Assembly: GCA_030038275.1 (NCBI GenBank)
Contig: JASHPG010000145.1
Location: 1 to 32,807, forward strand
Direction: 5' to 3'
Length of the DNA stretch: 32,807 bases
Source: Candidatus Acidiferrales bacterium
Lineage (GTDB): Bacteria; Acidobacteriota; Terriglobia; Acidiferrales; UBA7541
A program made the translations under genes and the position numbers. Below are positions 9,940 through 19,200 of this stretch, piece by piece. Each line of letters opens with the position of its first letter. Within the stretch, counting starts at the first letter, position 1. A model generated the notes under the pieces. That model was not told where the DNA came from. It did no database searches and was given only the letters and a program-made list of their open reading frames with translations.

Positions 9940-10148
9940 GCTGATTCTGCCCTCCAGCGGACTTGTGTTCCCGAAATCCACGCATTTCATCATGCGCTCC
10001 CGTTTTAGCAAGTAGCAGACATCTTCCCGATCGCAATCTGTAACTGCCTCTTTGCCGGGCTGTATCGCGAACCGCGGATAACTGTAAGGCGTCACGCGTC
10101 TGACGGAAGCAATTCGTTCAGGACGCTTTGAAGTTAACCTGCATCTAA

Positions 10149-11717
10149 ATGAGTGGGTTATTCGTGGGTCTGATTCGGAGGTCGGTGCCTGTGCGGCGTC
10201 TGTACGAAAGAGAAACGCGAAGGCGAACGGTTGGTTTGCTTCTGCTTTATGTCGGTTTTGCGGCCCTGATCACCGCTTCTGCCTGCCCTATTGCGCGGGC
10301 TGGCGTCGGAGTCGTGCTGAACGAGTCGCTCGATACCAGCGCTCAATGGGTCACTGGCTCCGGACACACTTCCATATATTTTTCCCGCATTTGCCCTGCT
10401 TCTCCCATAAAACTGCGCCTTTGCCAGCCCGGTGAACGCGGTTCTGTAATGAGCAATTACATAAATCTTGGCGAAAGCCGGCGGTTCGAATGGAACGTCG
10501 TCCCGCTCGATGTGTATCTCTATGGGGTTCGAACCCCCCAAGATCGCCCGCTCCTCGGCTCACCGCAACTCAAGTCTCTTCTCGAACAAAGCTATCGCGA
10601 GCGGGTTTTGTCAAAATACTGTTACGCGGAAAGCTGCGTCACCAGCGAGAAAGCCGAGTGGAAAGAAATGGTTGGCGCGACCATGTCTCGCAGCATGTAC
10701 GTCTTCTACGTGGACACGTCCCTCCAGCAGGATCTGCGCATAATCGCTGAATTCAACTCGCTTCCTAATCAGAATCACTTCGATGGAGTCACGGACAACT
10801 GCGCTGACTTCGTCAAAAGAATCCTCGATACCTATTTTCCGCATTCCGCCCATCGCGACGTGATCGATGATTTCGGCATGACCAGCCCCAAGGCTATCGC
10901 CCGGACTTTTACCCGTTACGCGCTGCAGCATCCCGATCTGCAGTTCTGTGTTCTGCACTTTTCGCAACTTCCCGGAACTATCAAGCGCAGCACGCAACCT
11001 CACAATGGCACCGAGCAGCTATTCCGCTCCAAGAAACTGTTAATCCCAATGGCCATTTTTGCCAACCACGAGCTGCCGTTCGTCGCGGCCGCCTATTTCT
11101 TGCACGGCCGTTTCAGCCCGGAGGGGCAATTCGAGGCTCACCCGGCAACAGAAAAAATCTACCTGCAGGATCATGCTGAAGCCTTACAAGTTTCGCTGCG
11201 GCCCCATAGGGCGGCCAGTTTCCTGCAAGTGCCCGACGATGCGAAAGGTCGCATTGAGATTGTCGGCACGCGAGGCGAATGGAGGCAGTACAAGAAGCAG
11301 TTCAACGCAATCTTAAAGGATGCGCTGCGCGAGCGCCTTATCCCCAGCAGAGCCTACGTGGACCAGTTCTTCTCCCAACTCGATCATTGCTCGTCGCCAT
11401 TCGTCGCGGCTGACGGCTCTCTGTGGCTGAATGTCTCTTGCGACAACAGCACCAGCGAATTGGGCGTCGGGGCAAACAGCATCTTCGCTCCCGCCAGCGA
11501 CCGTCGTCTGGCATTCGCATTCCTTTTAGCGCGCGTGAACCAGGTTCTGAAAAGCCCCAAGCATCGCCGCGAAACCATGCTCGAATTCAGGCAAGACTGG
11601 GCGCGGCTGGAGTATGCACGCGACAGAATCTCGGATGCTCGCGATGTCGCGTCTGTTCCTTCGCACTCCCTGGTATCTACCGCATCTTTAGACGAAACCT
11701 CCGCTCGGAGAAATTAA
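10149..11717 (+). CDS. Exported protein with permuted NlpC/P60-like (papain-fold) motifs
   Basis: The 522-residue product has an N-terminal hydrophobic segment (VGLLLLYVGFAALITASACPIARA, about residues 29-52) after a basic region, so it is exported or membrane-anchored. Two motifs suggest a circularly permuted papain-like fold: a histidine first, H73 in GSGHTSIYF, and a cysteine later, C218 in VTDNCADFVKRIL. That His-before-Cys order is the one seen in LRAT/YiiX/DUF4105-type proteins. Such enzymes act as peptidases, amidases or acyltransferases on cell-envelope substrates. The C-terminal half (about 300-522) is not recognised. The start is uncertain: no good Shine-Dalgarno precedes the ATG at 10149. 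It lies 37 bases upstream of an alpha/beta hydrolase gene and is probably co-transcribed with it. Confidence 0.6.
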   Translation: MSGLFVGLIRRSVPVRRLYERETRRRTVGLLLLYVGFAALITASACPIARAGVGVVLNESLDTSAQWVTGSGHTSIYFSRICPASPIKLRLCQPGERGSVMSNYINLGESRRFEWNVVPLDVYLYGVRTPQDRPLLGSPQLKSLLEQSYRERVLSKYCYAESCVTSEKAEWKEMVGATMSRSMYVFYVDTSLQQDLRIIAEFNSLPNQNHFDGVTDNCADFVKRILDTYFPHSAHRDVIDDFGMTSPKAIARTFTRYALQHPDLQFCVLHFSQLPGTIKRSTQPHNGTEQLFRSKKLLIPMAIFANHELPFVAAAYFLHGRFSPEGQFEAHPATEKIYLQDHAEALQVSLRPHRAASFLQVPDDAKGRIEIVGTRGEWRQYKKQFNAILKDALRERLIPSRAYVDQFFSQLDHCSSPFVAADGSLWLNVSCDNSTSELGVGANSIFAPASDRRLAFAFLLARVNQVLKSPKHRRETMLEFRQDWARLEYARDRISDARDVASVPSHSLVSTASLDETSARRN

Positions 11718-11754
11718 TCGTCGGCGTCGCCGCTCCCATGATATTGAACCCCCT

Positions 11755-12582
11755 GTGAGCCTTGTGAAGCATCCCGCGCTGATCGGCGTCTTTTCCGCGC
11801 TCATCGTCGCGCTTTTAACCGCCGGGCCGGTATCGGCCAACTCCGCGCCACGGCCCGCGGCCGCCCAGCCGCCGGCGATTGTCATTGGCTTTGTTGGCGG
11901 ATTCGTTAGCCCGGAAAATCGCGTCCATTCCGAAGTCCAGTTCGCGGACCAGCTCCGCCGGATTTACCCGTCCGGAGTTAACGTTGAAGTTTTTGGGGAC
12001 CACCGCGTCAATCAAGCGCACCAGCGCGTTCTGGCGCTCTTGGCACCCGGTGGTCACGGTGCTCTGTCCAATGACGAGAAGCAAGACGCCCGAATCGTAC
12101 TCTACGGCCACAGTTGGGGTGGCGCCGCCGTCGTCGAGTTGGCACGTGCGCTACAAAGGGATGGTGTTCCAGTGCTTCTCACCATTCAAATCGACGCCGT
12201 TCCTAAGAACTGCGACACAATTTCCGTAATCCCCTCCAACGTGCGCGAAGCGGTCAATTTCTACCAACCTCATGGGCTACTCCACGGCGTCAGACAAATT
12301 CGCGCACAGGACCCGTCGCGCACGCGCATCGTCGGCAATTTCCGTTTCGACTACACGCATAGCAATCTCCGATGCCCGGCTTATCCATGGTGGGACCGCT
12401 ATTTTATGAAGGCGCACACGCAGATCGAATGCGACCCTGCCGTGTGGAATAAAGTGGAGTCACTCATCACTGCGGTTCTTCCGGTTCCGCCGCCCCAAAA
12501 CCCAGCCGTCGTGCAGCACCGACTCGCCTCGTCGCCTAAATCAAGCCCTCGCATCAATAGATTCGCCGCCGCTGCCCGGTAA
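11755..12582 (+). CDS. Exported alpha/beta hydrolase (lipase/esterase-like)
   Basis: The protein has a signal peptide (HPALIGVFSALIVALLTAGPVSA) and a nucleophile elbow GHSWGG with the serine at about residue 120, preceded by a beta strand (RIVLYG), as in alpha/beta hydrolases. A later AHTQIECDP could hold the catalytic histidine, and QIDAVPK is the usual place for the acid, but these two are tentative. The start is GTG at 11755 or GTG at 11764; both keep the signal peptide. Total length about 275 residues. It follows the permuted NlpC/P60-like gene closely. The gene ends 5 bases before the left end of the integrated element, so the insertion did not truncate it. Confidence 0.75.
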   Translation: MSLVKHPALIGVFSALIVALLTAGPVSANSAPRPAAAQPPAIVIGFVGGFVSPENRVHSEVQFADQLRRIYPSGVNVEVFGDHRVNQAHQRVLALLAPGGHGALSNDEKQDARIVLYGHSWGGAAVVELARALQRDGVPVLLTIQIDAVPKNCDTISVIPSNVREAVNFYQPHGLLHGVRQIRAQDPSRTRIVGNFRFDYTHSNLRCPAYPWWDRYFMKAHTQIECDPAVWNKVESLITAVLPVPPPQNPAVVQHRLASSPKSSPRINRFAAAAR

Positions 12583-12587
12583 GGGTC

Positions 12588-12608
12588 TGGTAGGGGCGGT
12601 GGGGATCG
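12588..12608. repeat. attL-like copy of the tRNA-Lys 3' end
   Basis: These 21 bases are identical to 27017-27037, the last 18 bases plus CCA of the tRNA-Lys gene, in the same orientation. The flanking base differs on each side (c/t before, g/a after), so the identity block is exactly 21. It is the expected left junction of an element that integrated into the tRNA gene. Confidence 0.88.
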
Positions 12609-13008
12609 GACTAAAAGCGACGCTGAAAATTCGTAAGTTATTGATTCTACTAAACGCGAAAAACGGCAAAAACACCGAATTCGCCCAAGCGAGGTACACG
12701 CCGGGTACACCGACTTGAGCGAAGTATGATCTGCGCTTCAGAACAGGAATTTGAGCGCCACTTCTGAAATGCGCGGCGGCGCTGCTTTGAGCTCCTGCCT
12801 TGGTTGCGTTACCGCCTGATATCGGTTACGTCGACTGTTCTCAGAGTCCGGTCGCGCTCGGGACGAGGACAGTTAGTCTCGGTTGCGCTTCAGTCCGACA
12901 TCGATCGGAGGGTTTCAATTTGCTGACACTCGTAGCATCATCCAATTTCATCTTGGCCGAGAGGGATGGTATCCTCGCTGTTTACAAGGACATTAGTCTA
13001 CGCGAGAG
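12609..13008. other. Left end of the element, no gene seen
   Basis: This 400-base stretch holds the GGTACAC repeats at 12691-12712 and, in frame with the integrase across the predicted circle junction, a short coding tail ending in TAA at 12634-12636. A 70-codon frame at 12800-13012 has no family resemblance. The promoter of the FG-GAP gene is presumably here but not recognisable. Confidence 0.5.
12691..12712 (+). repeat. Left arm-type site candidate (two GGTACAC repeats)
   Basis: GGTACAC occurs at 12693-12699 and 12704-12710, one helical turn (11 bp) apart. The 22-base block matches 26952-26973 at 20 positions. Both blocks lie inside the element, about 83 bases from the left core and 44 bases from the right core. 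That is where tyrosine integrases of the lambda kind have arm-binding sites. Confidence 0.55.
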
Positions 13009-13695
13009 ATGATGCACTACATCGGCGACCATACACAACCGCAGCGCAAACGCAGGTCCTTCAATCGCCCGCTAGTGTGGGGATGTCTTTTCTTATCGCT
13101 ATTCGCGCTTACCGGCCGTGCTTGGGGGCAGGCTTCTGACAATCTTCGCATTCCAGCGACTTCGATTGGCCCCGGTTCTCAATTCGGAATCGCCGATTTC
13201 GATGGTGACCACCGCCCAGACATCGCCTACGTTCAGGCGGGACAAAGCTTCCAAGGCAATAATATCTACTGCATCGAATTTCGCCTTTCGTCGAGGGGGC
13301 CAAGTTGCTTCTGGCTCGTAGCGCCTTCAGGAGGTCTGTTCGTTGAGGCCCGCGACGTCAACGGTGACCATGCAATCGATTTGGTGGTTTCCACGGCATG
13401 GTTCAGGAAACCAGTAGCCGTTCTGCTGAATAATGGCCACGGTAACTTTACCGCAGCGAGCCCGTCTGCCTTTCCACATGCCTTTCAACAGGTGTCAAAC
13501 AAGGGCCTCTCCTCGCAGCAGCGCCTTGCGACTTCAATCAGTGCTCTCACGCAGTCGCGCGTGGGCGTGTGTACGGAGATGCCGCTCTCGGATCATGCGT
13601 CGCAAGCGAGATTTCGTCTGCTTTCAACCCTGGCGATTTTTTCCCCCCAATCGTTCCGCGCGCATCACGGCCGAGCTCCCCCGAGTCAAAGCTAA
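13009..13695 (+). CDS. Exported FG-GAP/VCBS-like protein next to the Czc operon
   Basis: The 228-residue product has a basic N-terminus and a hydrophobic segment (VWGCLFLSLFALTGRAWGQA), consistent with a signal peptide cut near residue 41. Two calcium-binding-type FG-GAP repeats follow: DFDGDHRPD at residues 63-71 and DVNGDHAID at 116-124, the second leading to VAVLLNNGHGNF. Two repeats are far too few for a full beta-propeller, so it may bind metal or assemble with partners. The last 75 residues have no recognised feature. The start is one of two adjacent ATGs (13009, 13012). It stands 129 bases before czcC and may be part of the metal-efflux unit, perhaps as a periplasmic accessory; that role is an inference. 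Confidence 0.7.
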   Translation: MMHYIGDHTQPQRKRRSFNRPLVWGCLFLSLFALTGRAWGQASDNLRIPATSIGPGSQFGIADFDGDHRPDIAYVQAGQSFQGNNIYCIEFRLSSRGPSCFWLVAPSGGLFVEARDVNGDHAIDLVVSTAWFRKPVAVLLNNGHGNFTAASPSAFPHAFQQVSNKGLSSQQRLATSISALTQSRVGVCTEMPLSDHASQARFRLLSTLAIFSPQSFRAHHGRAPPSQS

Positions 13696-13824
13696 GCACC
13701 AACCGTAGTGATTTCCCGCACCACGACAAACTGACCAGGCTGCGTGTCGAAGCGAGCCGTTCTCGGCTTGTTCACAGGAACGCAGTCACAACCACTATTG
13801 CTATAGGAAATCGGAGTTCACGAA

Positions 13825-15126
13825 ATGAAATCTGGAGTGTCTAGATGTGTGGCGGTGCTCACATATGTTTCGTTTAGCTGTGTTTTTCTCCTGTCGATTG
13901 CAGTAACTACAAGGGCGCAAACCACAGCTGCCTTGACCTGGGACCAAGTACGTCAGCGTTTCCAACAGAACAACCCGACGCTGCAGGCTGGCGAGACGGG
14001 TATCGCCGAATCCAGAGCTGAAGAGATTACCGCGTACTTGCGCCCGAACCCAGAGCTCACACTGACGGGAGATGGAACGCAGATCGCTCCGAATAAAGGC
14101 GTTTGGGTGCCGCTCGCCGGAACTTTTGAAGTCGCGTCAGTCAGTTACCTGCACGAACGCGATCACAAGCGGGAGCTGCGCCTGAAGAGCGCCCAGGAAG
14201 GAACGGCAATCGCGGTTTCGGGGCAGTCGGACTTGCAAAGGACGCTGCTCTTCGACCTTCGTACGGCTTTCGTTGCGACGCTCCAGGCAAAGGCGGACCT
14301 GCAGCTGGCCAAGGATGACTTGGCGTTTTGGGACCAAGTGCTCACCATTAGCAGCGATCGATACCACGCCGGAGACATAGCGAGCATCGACCTCGATCGG
14401 CTGGAACTGCAGCGCGTGCAGTTCGAATCAGACGTGCAGACGGCTGAAGTAAACCTGCGGACGGCAAAGATTCAACTGCTGGCGCTATTGAACGACCGGA
14501 CGCCGGTCGATCAGTTAGATGTTACGGGGCCGTTTGATTTTACAGACCAGCTTCCACCGGTCGATGACGTGCAAAACATGGCGCTGGCGAATCGGCCGGA
14601 CCTGCGCGAAGCGATGCAATCGGTCGATCAGGCGAAAGTGAATCACCAGTTAGCGGTGGCCGATGGCTCGACCGATCCGACGCTCAGCGCGTGGTACACG
14701 CATAACGCCTCCACCAACAACCCGTACGGCAACCAAACGCTGGGTGTGAGTATTGACGTCCCGCTGCGCATTTTCGACCGCAACCAGGGAGAGAAGCTGC
14801 GCACGCAATTGGATATCACGAAAAACCAACAACTCCTGAATGCCACCCAAGCACAGGTATTCAGCGACGTGGATTCAGCATACGCCCAGGTAAATAGTGA
14901 TCTGATCCTCCTGAGACCATACAAAGTGAAGTATCTGCAACAGGCCACGCGGGTGCGGGACACGATCCGGTTTTCGTATGAGCACGGAGGCGCATCGCTG
15001 CTCGATTTTTTGAACGCGGAAAGCGACTACCGAAACGTGCAACTCAGTTATTTGAATCTGATCGGCTCTTATTTGACAGCTGCGGCGCAATTGAACATGT
15101 CAGTAGGTCGGGAGGTGATCCAGTGA
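13825..15126 (+). CDS. czcC: TolC-family outer-membrane efflux protein (CzcC-like)
   Basis: The 433-residue protein has a signal peptide ending near residue 31 (VTTRAQ) and the two-fold alpha-helical repeat of TolC proteins. Examples are LTWDQVRQRFQQNNPTLQAG at the start of the first repeat and NRPDLREAMQSVDQAKVNHQ opening the second, followed by LSAWYTHNAS and VSIDVPLRIFDRNQGE. The ending SLLDFLNAESDYRNVQLSYLN is typical. It forms the outer-membrane channel of a tripartite resistance-nodulation-division (RND) pump. A GGAG lies upstream of the ATG. Its TGA overlaps the GTG of czcB (GTGA), so the two are translationally coupled. Confidence 0.9.
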   Translation: MKSGVSRCVAVLTYVSFSCVFLLSIAVTTRAQTTAALTWDQVRQRFQQNNPTLQAGETGIAESRAEEITAYLRPNPELTLTGDGTQIAPNKGVWVPLAGTFEVASVSYLHERDHKRELRLKSAQEGTAIAVSGQSDLQRTLLFDLRTAFVATLQAKADLQLAKDDLAFWDQVLTISSDRYHAGDIASIDLDRLELQRVQFESDVQTAEVNLRTAKIQLLALLNDRTPVDQLDVTGPFDFTDQLPPVDDVQNMALANRPDLREAMQSVDQAKVNHQLAVADGSTDPTLSAWYTHNASTNNPYGNQTLGVSIDVPLRIFDRNQGEKLRTQLDITKNQQLLNATQAQVFSDVDSAYAQVNSDLILLRPYKVKYLQQATRVRDTIRFSYEHGGASLLDFLNAESDYRNVQLSYLNLIGSYLTAAAQLNMSVGREVIQ

Positions 15127-16262
15127 CAAGTGTGCGAAATCTTGGCATCGCCAGCTGCCTTCTTGTCAGCTTCGCGTTGACATCCTGCGGAAACAAATTC
15201 GATCCCGCCTCGGGCGCGGCCGCGGCACCCCAAGTCGTGAACGTGAGCAACACAGATGTGGTCACGGTCGAAAATCCGAGCGAGTTTCCCCTCGTGGCCG
15301 CGGGAAGGATCGATGTTCCGCATAAACTGAACGTGACCGGCTCCGTCTTTCCCGATGTCAACCAGGAAGTTCCAGTTATTTCGCTCGCCAGTGGCCGGGT
15401 GGTCGACGTTCGCGTCACGTTGGATCAGAACGTGTCCAAGGGCCAGTTGATGATGCAGGTCCAAAGCCCTGACGTCACCAACGCCTTCGACGCGTACTTG
15501 AAGGCCACAAACGACGAGTCACTTGCGAATAATGCGTATGTGCGGGCGAAGCTCCTTTACAGCCATGGCGCGATCTCCCAAGGAATGCTGGAGCAGGCTC
15601 AGGACGCGGAAGGTGATGCCAAAGCAGATCTCGATGCGGCAAACCGCCAGCTGAACACGCTGGGCATCGACAAAAACAATCCGACGGACATTGTAAACGT
15701 CTACGCACCAATTTCCGGTGTGATCGTGGCGCAAAACGTCACCAACGCCGCAGCGACAGGCGTGACCTACTCCGGGTCAGCCACTGCCTTCACGATTGCC
15801 AATCTGTCCCACGTGTGGGTCATCTGCGATGTCTACGAGAACGATCTGCCGCAGGTGCGAGTCGGCCAGGAAGCGCGAATCAGCGTGGGCGGATATGCCA
15901 ATAGGGTGTTCACTGGCCGTGTGAGTGATGTTGGACCCGTTCTGGACCCAACGATTCGCACTGCCAAGGTGCGCATCGATGTTCCGAATCCAGGCATGCT
16001 GCGGCTGGGAATGTTCGCGACAGCGACGCTGATCGGTCAGACAAAGGAAGTGCACGCCATAGTACCGGCCGACGCCATTCTCCACCTGCACGATCAAGAC
16101 TGGGTTTACGAGCCGGTGGGTGGGAACCGCTTCCGGCGCGTTGCCGTGCAGGCCGGAGACATGCTGCCGGGCGGCAGTCAGGAAATTCTGTCTGGGATTG
16201 CGCCCGGACAGCAGCTGGTCCGGAGCGTTCTGCAGCTCGAATCGGTGCTGGAGGCACAATGA
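15123..16262 (+). CDS. czcB: RND efflux periplasmic adaptor lipoprotein (CzcB-like)
   Basis: The 379-residue adaptor begins at GTG 15123. It has a lipoprotein signal with lipobox LTSC, cysteine 22, so it should be anchored to the inner membrane by lipid. The membrane-fusion plan is visible: a first barrel/lipoyl half (PVISLASGRVVDVRVTLDQNVSKGQLMMQVQSPD), an alpha hairpin (about residues 120-180, with KLLYSHGAISQGMLEQAQD), the second lipoyl half (VYAPISGVIVAQNVTNA), then a beta-barrel (VWVICDVYENDLPQVRVGQEA). It joins the permease to the outer-membrane channel. No histidine-rich N-terminus, as some CzcB proteins have, is seen. Its stop overlaps the czcA start (ATGA). Confidence 0.9.
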   Translation: MTSVRNLGIASCLLVSFALTSCGNKFDPASGAAAAPQVVNVSNTDVVTVENPSEFPLVAAGRIDVPHKLNVTGSVFPDVNQEVPVISLASGRVVDVRVTLDQNVSKGQLMMQVQSPDVTNAFDAYLKATNDESLANNAYVRAKLLYSHGAISQGMLEQAQDAEGDAKADLDAANRQLNTLGIDKNNPTDIVNVYAPISGVIVAQNVTNAAATGVTYSGSATAFTIANLSHVWVICDVYENDLPQVRVGQEARISVGGYANRVFTGRVSDVGPVLDPTIRTAKVRIDVPNPGMLRLGMFATATLIGQTKEVHAIVPADAILHLHDQDWVYEPVGGNRFRRVAVQAGDMLPGGSQEILSGIAPGQQLVRSVLQLESVLEAQ

Positions 16263-19200
16263 TTCGCAAGCTCGTCGACTTCTCCCTCCAGAACAAATTC
16301 CTGGTGCTGGCGCTCGGCGTACTCCTGTTCGCCTGGGGCATGATCTCGTTTCATCAGCTACCCGTTGAGGCTTACCCCGACGTGGCCAACAACTACGTCG
16401 ATATCATCGCGCAGTGGCAGGGCATTTCCGCCGAACAGGTCGAGCAGCAGGTGACCATCCCCATTGAGGTCGTCATGAACGGCGTTCCCGGTGTGGCGCA
16501 CGTGCGCTCGTGGTCTATCTTCGGTCTCTCGACGGTCGAGCTGGTCTTCGGCGAAGAAACAACAGATTTCGAGAACCGTGAACGCGTGCTGGAGCGGCTC
16601 TCGCAGGTGAGCCTACCGCCGGGTGTGGTACCGCAGATGGGCACGGACTGGAGCCCCGTCGGCCAGATCTACTTTTACATCCTACGAAGCACTAATCCCG
16701 AATACGACGTGATGAATTTGAAGTCTCTGGATACCTGGGTGGTGCAGAAATACCTGAAGTCCGTTCCCGGCGTGGTTGATACCAATCCTTTTGGCGGTCC
16801 AACCCGTGAGTATCAGGTTCGCCTCGATCCAGACAAGCTGGTTAGCTATGGGTTAAGCCTCGCCCAGGTAGAGCAGCAGCTCACAAACAATAATGTGAAC
16901 GGCGGCGGCAGCTTCATTCAGGCGGGCGAGCAACAGATCAACGTACGTGAAGTGGGTCTCGTGCGCAACATTCAGGATATCGGCAACACCGTAGTGACCA
17001 CGAAAGGTGGAACGCCGATTCGGATCAAAGATCTGGGCATAGTCGAGCAGGGACCCATGATTCGTCTCGGGCAGTTCGGCAACGCCTATCACCGCGAGGA
17101 CGGAAAGCTGGTCGATGACGATGATGTCGTCTCCGGCATCGTCTGCCTGCAAAAGGGCGCCGATGCTCAACCGACGCTGGACGGAATCCACGAAATAGTG
17201 GACGAGCTGAACACGCAGATTCTCCCCAAAGGCGTCACCGTCCATCCCTTCATCGATCGTAGCGACCTGCTCCACTTCACCACGCACACGGTGCTGCACA
17301 ACCTGACCGAAGGCATCATTCTGGTGGTCGTGATTCTGCTTTTGCTCCTAGGCAACGTGCGAGGCGCGCTGATCGTGGCGCTGACGATCCCTTTTTCACT
17401 GCTCTTCGCCGCCACCTGCTTGCAGCTGAAACACATTCCCGCCAACCTTCTTTCGATCGGTGCACTCGATTTCGGCATGGTGGTAGACGGTGCTGTAGTG
17501 ATGGTGGAGAACATCGTCCGTCATCTTTCGCACACAGAAGGAAACGAGCGTCCCATCGAGACGCGCCTCGCGGAAGCAGCGCACGAGGTGCAGCGGCCAG
17601 TCTTCTATGCAATAGCCATCATCATCACCGCATACTTGCCCATCTTTATGCTGCAGGCCGTGGAAGGCCGCATCTTTCATCCCATGGCCTGGACGGTGGC
17701 GTTTGCGCTGCTGGGGGCATTGCTCTTTTCCATCATTCTGGCACCGGTTCTTTCCAGTTTCGCTTTCAGGAAGGGGGCGGGTGAGTGGAAGAACCCGGCC
17801 ATGGAGTTTCTGCGCGAACGTTACCGAAGTAGCGTTCATTGGAGCATCAGTCACCGCAATTTCACAGTTGGGATCGGCGTGGTGTGCTTGCTTCTAGCGA
17901 TCTATCTAGCTTTTGGTGGCGTGATCGGCTCCGAGTTTCTGCCGCATCTAGACGAGGGCGCACTGTGGGTCCGGGGCACACTCAATCAGAGTATCGGATC
18001 TACAGAGAGCGTCGCCATTGCCAACCAAGCCCGCGTGATTCTTTGCTCCTTTCCCGAAACCACGGAATGCACAAGTCAGACTGGCCGCCCCGATGACGGG
18101 ACGGACCACACCGGCTTCTTCAATACGGAATATTTCGTTGGCTTAAAGCCGGATAAGCAATGGCGCCCAGCCTTTCGCAGAAACAAAGACAACCTGATTG
18201 CTGCCATGAACTACGAGTTGCAGAAACGGTTCCCCACCGTCATCTGGGGTTTCTCGCAGCCCATTGAGGACAACATGGAGGAGGCGGTGAGCGGGGTGAA
18301 AGGAGAGCTGGCCACTAAAGTTTACGGCAGCGACTTACACACGCTTGAGGACCTTGCCGATCGAATAGCCGACATTATGAGCCGTGTCCCAGGGATTGCG
18401 GATCTCGGTGTTTTCCAGGTCACCGGCCAGCCCGATCTTGATATTCAGGTGGATCGGCAGAAGGCCGCACGATGGGGCATCAATGTCGGCGATGTTCAGG
18501 ATGCTGTGCAGACTGCTGTCGGGGGCACGGCACTGACCCAGGTGCTCCAGGGTGAACAAGTCTACAACCTCACGCTGCGGTATCTCCCGCAATACCGCGA
18601 CACAGAGGAGGCCATTCGCAATATCCGTCTGCTGGCTCCCAGCGGAGAGCGCGTTTCGCTCGCCCAGCTCTGCGACATTCGCGAAGCGGATGAAGGCTCG
18701 GAGATCTACCGCGAGAACAACCAGCGCTACGTGGCAATCAAGTACAGCGTCCGTGGCCGAGCGCTGGGAGATGCTGTGAGGGAAGCGATCGCAAAGGTAG
18801 ACGCGCAGGTGAAGCTGCCGCGCGGGTACCGCATCGGGTGGGAGGGTGAATACCAGAGCGAAGTGCGTGCCGAAAAGCGTATGGCTGTCATCGTCCCGCT
18901 CACGGTACTTGTGATCTTCATCATCCTGTATTCGATGTACCGATCTTTTAAATGGGCTCTGCTGATCCTTGCCACTGTGGCTATGGCCAGTATTGGTGGT
19001 TTGCTCGTGCTGCTGATCACGCACACCAATTTCAGTGTTTCGTCAGAAGTGGGTTTCCTGGCGCTGTTCGGTGTGTCGGTACAGACCGGCGTCATCATGC
19101 TGGAGTATATCAACCAGCTACGCGCGAGCGGTCGTTCGATCGAAGATTCCGCCGTCGAAGGCGCGGTTCTCCGGCTCCGCCCGATCATGATGACCATGCT

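Noticed and set aside
12588-12608. A second, truncated tRNA gene
   Set aside because: Only the 3' 18 bases plus CCA are present; the rest of the tRNA is absent, so it is an attachment-site copy, not a gene.
12800-13012. 70-codon open frame before the FG-GAP gene
   Set aside because: No signal peptide, family resemblance or good Shine-Dalgarno; it overlaps the start of a much better gene.
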